This document shows positions 1 through 7,507 of a stretch of 24,352 bases of DNA, in pieces. The notes under the pieces were generated by a model. It was given only the letters and a program-made list of their open reading frames with translations, was not told where the DNA came from and made no database searches. Origin of the DNA: CAIVAT01 sp964355945 (GTDB lineage Bacteria; Bacteroidota; Bacteroidia; Bacteroidales; FEN-979). Location: contig CAYHGE010000056.1 of the NCBI GenBank assembly GCA_964355945.1, positions 1 through 24,352 on the forward strand. Direction: 5' to 3'. Numbering within the stretch: position 1 is the first letter of the stretch; each line of letters starts with the position of its first letter. A program made the position numbers and the translations under genes.

Positions 1-98
1 ACAAAGGCTCCTGATTTTGGTGATTTCACCATGCGGATGACTTTTGTAAAATCTTTTCCGGAGGTAGCTTTAAACGAAGCAACTACTTTCTTTGCCAT
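1..98 (-). CDS. DUF4295 family small protein, partial (N-terminus only)
   Basis: The reverse strand from the ATG at 98-96 reads MAKKVVASFKATSGKDFTKV followed by IRMVKSPKSGAFV, and then leaves the window. This matches the start of the DUF4295 family, a roughly 50-residue basic protein found in Bacteroidota directly after rpmG. Its function is unknown; the position next to L33 suggests a ribosome-associated role (inference). It begins 8 bases after the rpmG stop, so the two are very likely co-transcribed. Only about 32 codons are visible. Confidence 0.85.
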   Translation of the reverse strand, partial: MAKKVVASFKATSGKDFTKVIRMVKSPKSGAF

Positions 99-106
99 AT
101 CCTATG

Positions 107-295
107 TTATTTAATTTCTTTATGAACTGTAACTTTCTTTAAATAGGAATTGTACTTTTTCAGTTCAATTCTTTCAGGTGTGTTTTTTTTATTCTTTTTG
201 GTAATGTATCTTGAAATGCCGGGGATACCTGCAGCTCTTTGTTCAGTACATTCTAGAATTACCTGAATCCGTTGGTCTTTGCTCTTTTTTGCCAT
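107..295 (-). CDS. rpmG: 50S ribosomal protein L33
   Basis: The 62-residue basic protein starts MAKKSKDQRIQVILECTEQR, has the L33 core GIPGISRYITKKNKKNTPER and ends LKKYNSYLKKVTVHKEIK. This is the 60-62-residue Bacteroidota form of the large-subunit protein L33. Only one cysteine (Cys16) is present, so it lacks the four-cysteine zinc ribbon of C+ L33 forms and should bind no zinc. A promoter lies about 30 bases upstream. In many Bacteroidota rpmB (L28) precedes rpmG; here no rpmB is present and rpmG appears to be the first gene of its transcript. Confidence 0.95.
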   Translation of the reverse strand: MAKKSKDQRIQVILECTEQRAAGIPGISRYITKKNKKNTPERIELKKYNSYLKKVTVHKEIK

Positions 296-323
296 CTTCT
301 GAATTCTTTATTTTTCGGGACTG

Positions 324-353
324 CAAAATTAAACTTTTTCCCGGAAAAACAAA
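324..353 (-). promoter_or_regulatory. Bacteroidota-type promoter for rpmG
   Basis: On the minus strand, TTTG (353-350) is followed after 18 bases by TAATTTTG (331-324). This fits the phylum's primary sigma consensus TTTG...TAnnTTTG. Transcription would start near 318, giving a leader of about 20 bases before the rpmG ATG at 295. The match is read directly; activity is inferred. Confidence 0.6.
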
Positions 354-421
354 AATTATTTCTACTTTTATTTGCTGGATGCTAATTTTCAGTATTTGAT
401 GTGTCGTGGAAAATAAAAATA

Positions 422-699
422 AACCACCAAGACACTTATGACACTAAGGGGCACCAAGTTGCTTTTAATCTTAGAGCCTGTTTATATTTCTTAATTTGTT
501 GTATTTCTAATTTTAAACCTGTGCCGTAGGCACAAAATATGGGTAGAAGTCGAATGTTTACACAGCCATTTCGTCCCGTACGGGACGAAATAATGCATTT
601 ATGCACGATTTTCTACCCATATAAAATCCCTAAAGGGATTAAAAAGCATTTTTAAACAGTCTCTTAGTGTTTCTCAGTGATCTTAGTGCCTCAGTGGTT
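422..699. repeat. Nested inverted-repeat element filling the rpmG-xerD intergenic region
   Basis: This stretch has no credible gene. The outermost arms (422-458 and 663-699) both begin AACCAC when read inward and consist of degenerate ~10-nt units around CACTAAG; about 25 of 37 positions match. Inside them GAGCCTGTTTA (474-484) pairs with TAAACAGTCTC (653-663) with one mismatch, and ATATGGGTAGAA (537-548) pairs perfectly with 611-622. Local hairpins are TGTGCC-GTA-GGCACA (520-534), a perfect 24-bp palindrome at 568-591 with half-site ATTTCGTCCCGT, TGCAT-TT-ATGCA (594-605) and AATCCCT-AA-AGGGATT (625-640). The overall form resembles a REP/MITE-like non-coding element. No transposase or target duplication was identified. 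Confidence 0.7.
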
Positions 700-726
700 C
701 GATAACCTGTTACAAAAAATCAATAT

Positions 727-1629
727 TTGAATCTCTGGAATTCATACATACAAGGGTTTAAGGCTTATCTGCAGTTAGAGAAATCACTGTCAGCGAACTC
801 AGTGGAAGCATATCTTCACGATGTTGCAAAGATAACACAGTTTATCGAAATGCAGGGTTTGACCATCGGACCGGAGCAGTTGGATTTACATCATCTCCAG
901 GCATTTCTGCAATGGATTACTGAGTTGGGAATGACTGCACGAAGCCAGGCAAGAGTTATTTCAGGTTTGCGGGCTTTTTACCACTATCTGTTGCTTGAGA
1001 ATATTGTACTAAAAAACCCGACAGAATTGATTGACTCTCCAAAACTGGGGTTGAAATTGCCAGTGACACTGAATGTAATTGAGATTGACCAGATGATCGG
1101 GAAACTGGATCTCAGCAAACCGGAGGAGAAACGTAACAAAGCCATGCTGGAAACCCTTTATGGATGCGGGTTAAGGGTTTCAGAGCTGATCAACCTGAAG
1201 ATTTCCAACCTCTTTTTCAAAGAGGGTTTTATCAAAGTTACAGGTAAGGGCAACAAAGAACGGCTTATTCCTGTGGGTAGTATCGCACAGAATGAAATCA
1301 CCTTTTATCTATCTGACCTCAGGCCAAAGATACAGGTCAGAAAAGGCAATGATGATATTCTTTTTCTAAACCGGCGTGGTACAGGCCTCTCCCGGGTGAT
1401 GATCTTTACCATAATCAAAAGACTTGCGATGCAGGCCGGAATAAATAAAAACATCAGTCCGCATACTTTTCGCCATTCGTTCGCAACGCATCTTGTTGAA
1501 GGCGGTGCCGACCTCCGTGCCGTACAGGAGATGCTGGGGCATGAATCGATTACCACGACTGAGATATACACCCACCTGGACCGGGAATATCTGAGGAGTA
1601 CGATTATTCAGTATCATCCACGGTCATAA
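727..1629 (+). CDS. xerD: Tyrosine recombinase, XerD type
   Basis: A 300-residue site-specific recombinase, expected to resolve chromosome dimers with a partner recombinase at dif. The N-terminal SAM-like core-binding domain (about 1-100) contains YLQLEKSLSANSVEAYLHDV. The catalytic domain shows the complete set of active residues: Arg150 (GLRVSEL), Lys174 (TGKGNKERLIP), His246 and Arg249 (HTFRHSFATHL), His272 (LGHESI) and the nucleophile Tyr281 (TEIYTHL). Length and sequence fit housekeeping XerD, not a mobile-element integrase. The start is TTG at 727: an in-frame stop lies at 703-705, no ATG lies between them, and the residue context matches the family N-terminus. XerC is the alternative paralogue name. 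Confidence 0.92.
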   Translation: MNLWNSYIQGFKAYLQLEKSLSANSVEAYLHDVAKITQFIEMQGLTIGPEQLDLHHLQAFLQWITELGMTARSQARVISGLRAFYHYLLLENIVLKNPTELIDSPKLGLKLPVTLNVIEIDQMIGKLDLSKPEEKRNKAMLETLYGCGLRVSELINLKISNLFFKEGFIKVTGKGNKERLIPVGSIAQNEITFYLSDLRPKIQVRKGNDDILFLNRRGTGLSRVMIFTIIKRLAMQAGINKNISPHTFRHSFATHLVEGGADLRAVQEMLGHESITTTEIYTHLDREYLRSTIIQYHPRS

Positions 1630-1668
1630 AACTTCATTACATTACTGAATAATAACGAAGTTATGGTG

Positions 1669-2463
1669 CTACTTAAATGGTGAATTCGGCTCTTTTGCCA
1701 TGTGATTATAGACCATTTGATCCATGAACTTCGGGAAGAATTTATTCAGGAGAACGGTCAGTTTCCCCATGGTTGTAAGGGTCAGGCGTTCCTGCTTCCG
1801 ATTTATGGCGGTGATGATGTGGCGGGCGACTTCTTCAGCCGGCATGAGTTTACCCTCATCAAGCGGGGTTTCACCCTGGGGTGTTCCATCCTTTGAGAGT
1901 GCGACATTGCGGATGTTTGAGGCGGTAAATCCCGGGCATGCAATGAGCACATGAAGCCCTTTTTTCATGTTCTCGATACGCACAACTTCAAGGAAGCCCT
2001 GCATGGCGAATTTTGAGGCGGAGTAGCCTGTGCGGCCGGGAAGTCCTTTGTAACCTGCGATGGACGAGACCCCTACGAGGGACCCCTTTGATTCGAGCAG
2101 ATAAGGCAATGCGAATTTGGTGCAGTATACCGTGCCCCAGAAGTTGGTGTCCATAACCTGACGTAGTACATCCAGGCCGACTTCGCTGAACAGTGCACGC
2201 ATGGAGATCCCGGCATTGTTGATCAGGATGTCGATACGGCCGAATTTCTCCACAGCTTTCTTCACCAGGGATTCACAATCCTGTTCTTTTGTAACATCGG
2301 TGCGCACATCAAGTATATCATTGGTAAGTTTATATAATTCAGGGTCAATAGTTCCCGATCTTGATGCAAGCACCAGTTTTGCTCCCTGCCTGGCAAATTC
2401 GAATGCCAGTGCTTTTCCGATCCCGGAGGAGGCCCCCGTGATGATCACTACTTTGTTTTTCAT
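1669..2463 (-). CDS. Short-chain dehydrogenase/reductase (classical SDR)
   Basis: A 264-residue Rossmann-fold oxidoreductase. It has the cofactor motif TGASSGIG (residues 9-16), NNAG (82-85) and the catalytic tetrad Asn107, Ser134, Tyr147, Lys151 (YSASK). Classical SDRs of this size transfer hydride between NAD(P)H and an alcohol/carbonyl; Ala-Ser-Arg-Ser after the second beta strand (33-36) suggests an NADP preference (inference). No signal peptide is present, so it should be cytosolic. It is convergent with xerD (39 bases) and divergent from the aminotransferase. The C-terminal part (KLTVLLNKFFPKFMDQMVYN) resembles membrane-associated DHRS7-like SDRs; the substrate cannot be told. Confidence 0.88.
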   Translation of the reverse strand: MKNKVVIITGASSGIGKALAFEFARQGAKLVLASRSGTIDPELYKLTNDILDVRTDVTKEQDCESLVKKAVEKFGRIDILINNAGISMRALFSEVGLDVLRQVMDTNFWGTVYCTKFALPYLLESKGSLVGVSSIAGYKGLPGRTGYSASKFAMQGFLEVVRIENMKKGLHVLIACPGFTASNIRNVALSKDGTPQGETPLDEGKLMPAEEVARHIITAINRKQERLTLTTMGKLTVLLNKFFPKFMDQMVYNHMAKEPNSPFK

Positions 2464-2470
2464 GGTTCTG

Positions 2471-2478
2471 CAAAAGTA
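2471..2478 (-). promoter_or_regulatory. -7 element for the SDR gene
   Basis: The minus strand carries TACTTTTG, a full match to TAnnTTTG, ending 8 bases before the SDR ATG. The -33 element is not convincing. If used, the transcript would begin only a few bases before the start codon, i.e. be nearly leaderless. Confidence 0.4.
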
Positions 2479-2498
2479 AATATTTCATCCCGATTATA

Positions 2499-2506
2499 TA
2501 TCTTTG
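2499..2506 (+). promoter_or_regulatory. -7 element for the aminotransferase-aat pair
   Basis: TATCTTTG matches TAnnTTTG and lies 25 bases upstream of the aminotransferase ATG at 2532. The upstream TTTG box is weak or missing. Together with the minus-strand element at 2471-2478 it makes a compact divergent promoter region. Confidence 0.45.
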
Positions 2507-2531
2507 GTGAGGATTAGAAAGAAAGCTGATA

Positions 2532-3716
2532 ATGACAGAACGTGAATTATTTTACCGGCATCTTGGTTTACCGTCGTTTTACCCGATGGGACTGGAGATT
2601 GAACGAGCTGAAGGCATCTATTTATATTCACCAACAGGAGAGCAGTACATCGATTTGGTTGCAGGAATTACGGTGAGCAATACCGGTCACCGCCACCCGA
2701 AGGTACTTGAAGCAATCAGGGATCAGCTTGATAAATATCTCCATCTGAATGTATATGGGGAGTTTATACAATCACCACAGGTTCGGTTTGCAGCAAAACT
2801 GGCTGGCCTTTTACCCCAGAAACTTGATTCCGTTTACTTCGTCAATTCAGGAAGTGAAGCCATCGAAGGAGCGTTGAAGCTGGCCAAACGGCACACCGGC
2901 CGCACTGAGATCATATCGTTTATCGATGCCTATCATGGGAGTACCCATGGGAGCCTGAGCATCCTCGGAAATGAAACTCTGAAAAATGCTTTCAGGCCTT
3001 TACTACCTGATGTGAGGCTAATTGAATTTAATAACTATTGCCACCTTGAGAAGATCTCAACACGCACAGCCTGTATCGTCATTGAACTGGTGCAGGCTGA
3101 AGCAGGGATTATCCCCATAGAACCATATTTTCTCAATCAGCTGAAAAAACGCTGTGCACGTGATGGTGTCATGATCATTGTTGACGATGTACAGATGGGA
3201 ATGGGGCGGACCGGAAAACTTTTCAGTTTTGAGCACTACGATTTCGTTCCTGACATCCTTGTGCTGGCGAAGGCACTTGGTGCCGGGATGCCACTGGGAG
3301 CTTTTATTGCGGCAAAAAAGGTGATGGATACCCTTGCCTATAACCCTGAGCTGGGCCATATCACTACTTTTGGCGGCCATCCGGTAAGTTGTGCAGCCGG
3401 GCTTGCAGGGCTTGATGTACTGCTGGAAGATGACCTCATTCCACTTGCAGAAGAGAAAGGAAAACACTTTGCTGAGCGGCTCTCAGGGCACCCTCGAATT
3501 TCGGATATCCGACGTGCCGGGCTTGCACTTGGTGTTGATCTGGCTCATCCGGAAAAACGTGGACTTTTCATGGAATCAGCACTGAATCTCGGCCTGGTCA
3601 TTGACTGGTACCTGTTTAAACCTGCAACCTTTCGCATCGCCCCTCCCATCACGATAACGTTTGATGAAATAGACCTGGCATGTGAAAAGTTATTGACCGC
3701 ACTTGATTCAATATGA
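2532..3716 (+). CDS. Class III PLP-dependent aminotransferase
   Basis: A 394-residue fold-type I aminotransferase of the acetylornithine/4-aminobutyrate group. It transfers an amino group, typically from an omega-amine to 2-oxoglutarate, in the cytosol. Visible elements are VNSGSEA (104-110, phosphate binding), AYHGSTHG (133-140), the pyridine-nitrogen Asp218 and Gln221 in DDVQMGMGRTG, the Schiff-base Lys247 in LAKALGAGMPLG, and TTFGGHPVSCAAG (278-290), with Thr279 contacting the cofactor phosphate. The usual DEVQTG motif reads DDVQMG here, so the conserved Glu is Asp and Thr is Met. It is short but complete. There are no other arg genes nearby, so an argD assignment is not supported. Its stop overlaps the aat start. 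Confidence 0.88.
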   Translation: MTERELFYRHLGLPSFYPMGLEIERAEGIYLYSPTGEQYIDLVAGITVSNTGHRHPKVLEAIRDQLDKYLHLNVYGEFIQSPQVRFAAKLAGLLPQKLDSVYFVNSGSEAIEGALKLAKRHTGRTEIISFIDAYHGSTHGSLSILGNETLKNAFRPLLPDVRLIEFNNYCHLEKISTRTACIVIELVQAEAGIIPIEPYFLNQLKKRCARDGVMIIVDDVQMGMGRTGKLFSFEHYDFVPDILVLAKALGAGMPLGAFIAAKKVMDTLAYNPELGHITTFGGHPVSCAAGLAGLDVLLEDDLIPLAEEKGKHFAERLSGHPRISDIRRAGLALGVDLAHPEKRGLFMESALNLGLVIDWYLFKPATFRIAPPITITFDEIDLACEKLLTALDSI

Positions 3717-4387
3717 CCGTATATCTTTTACCACAAGAACCTTTTTTTCCACCGGTGGATGAGGCAGAACCTGACGGTCTTGTGGCTATTGGAGGCGACC
3801 TTTCTGTAGAGCGATTGCTGCAGGCTTATTCGCATGGCATATTTCCCTGGTTCAGGGATGACGAAGATGTTTTTTGGTACTCTCCCGATCCTCGCCTGGT
3901 CATGTTACCCGCTCAGTTTGTCATTTCGGATTCAATGAAGCGAGTTCTTCGAAGCAGCAGGTTCAGTGTAAAGTTCGATACTTCTTTCAGGGAGGTAATC
4001 CGCGCCTGTGCCGAAGCTCCGAGGCCTGGCCAGGATGGTACCTGGCTCAGTGATGATTTCATTGAAGCCTACTGTGAACTAAATAAACAGGGATTTGCAC
4101 ATTCAGTTGAGGTTTATGCCGGTGATGAACTTGCAGGCGGATTATATGGTGTATCCCTGGGGGCAGCTTTTTTTGGTGAGAGTATGTTTTTCAGGAGCAG
4201 CAATGCATCCAAAGTAGCATTCAATGCGCTGGTTGTACGTTGTCGTCAATATGGGTTCAGGTTCATCGACTGCCAGGTGGAAACATCACACCTGGTCGGG
4301 CTAGGCGCAACAACCTTAAGAAGGAGTGATTATCTAAAACTCCTGGAAGAAGCATTGTGTGAAACCACCATAAAAGGATCGTGGTAA
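3713..4387 (+). CDS. aat: Leucyl/phenylalanyl-tRNA--protein transferase
   Basis: A 224-residue enzyme that adds Leu or Phe from aminoacyl-tRNA to proteins with N-terminal Lys or Arg, marking them for ClpS/ClpAP degradation (bacterial N-end rule). Family signatures are PDGLVAIGGDL (20-30), YSHGIFPWF (39-47), FWYSPDPR (54-61), the GNAT-like core LYGVSLGAAFFGESMFFR with SNASKVA, and the C-terminal DCQVETSHLVGLGATTLRR. Length is normal. The ATG at 3713 overlaps the aminotransferase stop (ATGA), indicating translational coupling. Cytosolic. Confidence 0.95.
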   Translation: MTVYLLPQEPFFPPVDEAEPDGLVAIGGDLSVERLLQAYSHGIFPWFRDDEDVFWYSPDPRLVMLPAQFVISDSMKRVLRSSRFSVKFDTSFREVIRACAEAPRPGQDGTWLSDDFIEAYCELNKQGFAHSVEVYAGDELAGGLYGVSLGAAFFGESMFFRSSNASKVAFNALVVRCRQYGFRFIDCQVETSHLVGLGATTLRRSDYLKLLEEALCETTIKGSW

Positions 4388-4396
4388 CAAAAGGTT

Positions 4397-5605
4397 TTAA
4401 TTGATTCCCAGTTTTTTCCTGAGTTCTTTTGGAATCGCATTTTTATGTACCATAATATCCATGGTTTTCAGCCTCATATAAGATTCTGAAGCGTAGAAAT
4501 ACCCTTTATAAGGACTTCCATCGAGACCCCATGAGTTTTTGATCAGGTAGTATTTGACTCCATTCTGGTCTTTGGCGATACCGGTAATGTGTATGCCATG
4601 ATCATCCGTTGTTTGATAATTGTCAAATTCCACCTGGCGCATCTCCTGGGTGATTTTTTTTTCCGGATTGGGCTTGTCAAATTTAAAAAGCAGCTTATCT
4701 TTCTCAGCATCCGTCATTTTCGACCATTTGCCACTCTCCATTCCGGCAATGTCAGCTACACTTTTGTCAGGCACCACTGCAACACCACTTTTCCAGGCAA
4801 AACCCTTTTCACTTACATCTGCGCCCCATACAATAGAATAGCCCTGGCTGATTGAATTATCAATCACCTGGATCATTTCATCTACAGGTACATTGTAAAC
4901 TTCTCCCATTTCCCAGTTGTCCGGCACCTCCAGGATAAAGCTGGAGTAAAATGGATGGTGTGTATATGAACTCAGTTCAACGTAATCATCGGGATTGAGA
5001 CCCATCATGTCAGCAAAGGACTTAGGAGAGTATTCCTTGCCCTTGTAGGTGAATTTTTCAGGAACCTTTCCAAGGTATGCATCGAGCAGTCCGTTAAACC
5101 CTTGGTGCCACACGGGTGAAAGTTTTTTGTTGGAATTCTTCAAAACAGCCTCTACATTGGCTTCCAGCACTGCATCCATTTCACCATGAACCGGGTTGGG
5201 CTCTCCGATTGTCATTCCTGAATATGCCTCTTCAGGTATCATGCCATAATTTTTGAGCACACTTGTAACATCGTGTGCAGCACCGCCACCACCAAAATTG
5301 TGCTTCCCGTTGAACCTGATATAAAGCAATGCTTTATCTGAGTATGCTTTCCGCACGCAAAACATTTCCGACAGATCAAACGTATCCTTGCCTGTGCGCA
5401 GAAGTTCCGACTCAAGAAATGAGATGGCCGCATAGCTCCAGCATGTTCCCGAACGATATTGATTTTTAATTGAGGTTGCCGGTAGTTGTTTGACCATGGT
5501 GAAAACGTAACCGGAATCTGATTTCTTCTCTTTTTCCTGGGCAAACCCTGCTACAGTATAGGCAAAAAGCAGGATGACAATCATGAACAGATGAGATTTT
5601 CGCAT
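4397..5605 (-). CDS. Exported C1-family cysteine peptidase (aminopeptidase C / bleomycin hydrolase-like)
   Basis: The start chosen is the ATG at 5605, which yields a clean signal peptide (MRKSHLFMIVILLFAYTVAG, then FAQ). An upstream in-frame ATG at 5629 would add 8 residues and spoil the signal; numbering from there, the papain-type active site is Gln57, Cys63 (GTCWSYA), His344 (DDHGIHITG) and Asn365 (KNSWG). The order and the roughly 400-residue length fit the PepC/BLMH branch of clan CA, which trims N-terminal residues. These enzymes are usually cytosolic; this copy is predicted to be periplasmic or secreted, a variant known in Bacteroidota. It is convergent with aat, with only 9 bases between stops, and has its own promoter. 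Confidence 0.88.
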   Translation of the reverse strand: MRKSHLFMIVILLFAYTVAGFAQEKEKKSDSGYVFTMVKQLPATSIKNQYRSGTCWSYAAISFLESELLRTGKDTFDLSEMFCVRKAYSDKALLYIRFNGKHNFGGGGAAHDVTSVLKNYGMIPEEAYSGMTIGEPNPVHGEMDAVLEANVEAVLKNSNKKLSPVWHQGFNGLLDAYLGKVPEKFTYKGKEYSPKSFADMMGLNPDDYVELSSYTHHPFYSSFILEVPDNWEMGEVYNVPVDEMIQVIDNSISQGYSIVWGADVSEKGFAWKSGVAVVPDKSVADIAGMESGKWSKMTDAEKDKLLFKFDKPNPEKKITQEMRQVEFDNYQTTDDHGIHITGIAKDQNGVKYYLIKNSWGLDGSPYKGYFYASESYMRLKTMDIMVHKNAIPKELRKKLGIN

Positions 5606-5679
5606 GATAAAGATGTTAAAAATGAGCATTTATGAAAACTGGCAAGGGTGTGATTTCTGACTCTAAAAATATTTTGTGG

Positions 5680-5711
5680 TAAATGTAAGGATATCACCAT
5701 TACATGGCAAA
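5680..5711 (-). promoter_or_regulatory. Bacteroidota-type promoter for the C1 peptidase gene
   Basis: On the minus strand TTTG (5711-5708), 20 bases, then TACATTTA (5687-5680), seven of eight consensus positions counting the spacer Ns. The predicted leader is about 70 bases to the ATG at 5605. Confidence 0.5.
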
Positions 5712-5769
5712 GAATTTAGTTGAACAGGGAGAAATTGACGATAAGAAAGGCGGACAGGCGGACGGGAGG

Positions 5770-6789
5770 TTATTCAAATGGGTGTGGGTTGTTGAAGTTG
5801 GGGCGATAGAATTCGCTGCTTTCGAATTCCTGTATCCATCCATTGTACATTCCGAGTTTTTCCATTTCCTCTATAACTTGCAGATATTCAGACTGTGAAA
5901 CCGTTCGACTGAGGTAGGGATGATTGTTCACCATTTCGGTTGGGTAGTATTGGGCCATCAGAGAAACATGGATCCGGGGAGAAATTTCTTCTGCAAGAAA
6001 CCGCAAAACACCCAGGCTGTTTGCAACATGTCCGGGCAATACCAGGTGCCTCACGATGATACCGGATTCTGCAACATTGTTTTCGTCGGTAATCAGCGAA
6101 TTTCCTTTCTGGCGGTACATCTCCTTTAACGCTTTTGCGGCATATTCAGGATAATCACGGGCACCTGAATATTGCCCGGAAAGTTCCGTGTCAATATACT
6201 TAAAATCAGGAAGGTAAATATCGATCATGCCTTCGAGTGTCCGGAGGGTCTCAGCCTTATCATACCCATTGGTGTTATATACCCACACTGGTTTGTAGCC
6301 CAGGGAATGAATGATGTTGATGATGACCTTCATTTGAGGGATGAAATGTGATGGTGAGACAAATCCCACGCGGTTGATGCCCTGGTTGAGTATGGTAGTG
6401 ATTTGTGTGATAACCTCAGAGATATCTATGCGAAATGGATGGACAGACCTGTGATTTTGGGGTTGCGGGGTAGCCGCACGATGAATCACCGCACGATGAA
6501 TCGTGCGGCTTATCTGGTGATTCTGACAATAGATGCATTGCAGGTTACAACCGGCAAAGAAAATATTGCAAATGCCAGAGGAACCAGTGATTGCAGGTTC
6601 CTCTCCATGATGGATGCATATTGAAGCGATGTTGAATGAAGCGTCAGAATTACAAACCCCTTTCGATCCGGAGAACCTGTCGGCATGGCAGTTCCTTGGG
6701 CACAATGCACAATTTTTCAATTCCTCCAGGAGGTCGGTAAAGGCAGCAAATTTCACGTCACTGGTTGGTATTTTCAGTATTTTTGACAA
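5770..6789 (-). CDS. Radical SAM protein, PflA/PflX-like, with an in-frame palindromic repeat insertion
   Basis: A radical S-adenosylmethionine enzyme of the pyruvate-formate-lyase-activating-enzyme-like family (339 residues with the TTG start at 6789). The [4Fe-4S] motif is Cys81-x3-Cys85-x2-Cys88 (GCNLQCIYCQNH). A second cysteine set lies ahead of it: Cys27, Cys30, Cys34 (CALCPRNC) and Cys46. The rest is a partial TIM barrel with NTNGY, IDIYLPDFKY and VRHLVLPGH. Its target is unknown. Residues about 96-119 after the Fe-S motif contain the repeat IHRAV-IHRAA, encoded by a DNA palindrome (6473-6509). The TTG start overlaps the best promoter match, so GTG at 6756 (codon 12) may be the true start. 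Confidence 0.85.
   Translation of the reverse strand: MSKILKIPTSDVKFAAFTDLLEELKNCALCPRNCHADRFSGSKGVCNSDASFNIASICIHHGEEPAITGSSGICNIFFAGCNLQCIYCQNHQISRTIHRAVIHRAATPQPQNHRSVHPFRIDISEVITQITTILNQGINRVGFVSPSHFIPQMKVIINIIHSLGYKPVWVYNTNGYDKAETLRTLEGMIDIYLPDFKYIDTELSGQYSGARDYPEYAAKALKEMYRQKGNSLITDENNVAESGIIVRHLVLPGHVANSLGVLRFLAEEISPRIHVSLMAQYYPTEMVNNHPYLSRTVSQSEYLQVIEEMEKLGMYNGWIQEFESSEFYRPNFNNPHPFE
6473..6509. repeat. Palindromic repeat inside the radical SAM coding sequence
   Basis: CCGCACGATGAATC occurs twice, at 6474-6487 and 6489-6502 (15-bp period). GCCGCACGAT (6473-6482) pairs with ATCGTGCGGC (6500-6509). The second copy alone forms a 9-bp stem CCGCACGAT with a 2-base loop (6489-6508). On the coding strand it encodes the five-residue repeat IHRAV/IHRAA; since the period is 15 bp the frame remains open. 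The strength of the hairpin and its lack of fit to the protein core suggest an inserted repeat element. Confidence 0.8.
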
Positions 6790-6816
6790 ATATAATCCGG
6801 TAGGTTTCTTTTTAAA
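6787..6816 (-). promoter_or_regulatory. Candidate promoter for the radical SAM gene
   Basis: The minus strand has TTTA (6816-6813), 18 bases, then TATATTTG (6794-6787), an exact -7 match. The last three bases are also the TTG that gives the longest reading frame. If the promoter is real, translation must start downstream, for example at GTG 6756. On the plus strand the same region holds only a weak match (TAGGTTTC, 6801-6808) for the HAD gene. Confidence 0.45.
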
Positions 6817-6860
6817 TGAGGTTCACCGTGACTCAATAACCAGTGCAAAAATAGCGATAA

Positions 6861-7505
6861 ATGGCAATCGAACTGAAGAACTATACACACATCATCTGGG
6901 ATTGGAACGGAACACTGCTCGACGACGCCTGGCTCTGTGTGGATGTGATGAACGGGATGCTCAGGGAGCGGGACCTGCGCATGAAGACATTGGAAGAGTA
7001 CAAGGAACTGTTCGATTTTCCGGTGAAGAATTATTATGCAAAACTGGGCTTCGACTTTGATATAGAGCCTTTTGATGAAGTCGGGATGGAGTTTATCACG
7101 CGTTACAACCGGCGCCAGCAGGAAACCATTCTGTATCCCCAGGTGAAAGAGGTTCTTTCGAGAATTTCCGAAATGGGATTCTCTCAGAATATCCTTTCTG
7201 CACGGGAGCAAAACGAATTGATCACTGAGACCAGGAGCCTGGGCGTTTTCAATTATTTTGAACGGATCCGTGGCCTTGATGACCATTATGCCCATGGAAA
7301 AACCGATGTCGGATTCCACCTTATAAATGAAATAGGCATTGAAAAAGCAAAAATGCTCTTCATCGGAGACACCCGTCATGATGCTGAAGTGGCAGCAGAA
7401 ATCGGCATTGACTGCGTACTTATTCCAAACGGACATCATAGTAAAGAACGTTTACTGGAAATTGGAGTGCCGCTGATCCCATCGTTGACTTACTTAATTC
7501 AATAG
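6861..7505 (+). CDS. HAD-superfamily hydrolase (phosphoglycolate phosphatase-like)
   Basis: A 214-residue cytosolic HAD phosphatase with an alpha-helical C1 cap (about residues 22-85). Motif I is WDWNGTLLD with nucleophile Asp14; the usual second Asp is Asn16. Motif II is Ser113 (ILSARE), motif III Lys147 (HGKTDV), motif IV GDTRHD (169-174; Asp170, Asp174) for magnesium. Members cleave small phosphate esters; the substrate is unknown. It ends 2 bases before the large glycosidase-like gene, so it is probably the first gene of that operon and might act on a phosphorylated sugar (inference). The start ATG at 6861 fits the family N-terminus. Confidence 0.87.
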   Translation: MAIELKNYTHIIWDWNGTLLDDAWLCVDVMNGMLRERDLRMKTLEEYKELFDFPVKNYYAKLGFDFDIEPFDEVGMEFITRYNRRQQETILYPQVKEVLSRISEMGFSQNILSAREQNELITETRSLGVFNYFERIRGLDDHYAHGKTDVGFHLINEIGIEKAKMLFIGDTRHDAEVAAEIGIDCVLIPNGHHSKERLLEIGVPLIPSLTYLIQ

Positions 7506-7507
7506 CT

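Noticed and set aside
727..1629. Tyrosine recombinase as integrase of a mobile island
   Set aside because: Sequence and length fit housekeeping XerD, and no att site, tRNA target, excisionase or cargo is seen next to it.
1630..1662. AACTTC...GAAGTT inverted repeat between xerD and the SDR gene as a bidirectional terminator
   Set aside because: Six-bp AT-rich stem with a 21-base loop and no T-run; too weak to call.
3057..3467. 136-residue minus-strand open frame opposite the aminotransferase
   Set aside because: Covers the PLP-binding region of a clear aminotransferase and has no family features.
6774..7439. 221-residue minus-strand open frame opposite the HAD gene
   Set aside because: The HAD motifs on the plus strand are complete, so this is an antisense shadow.
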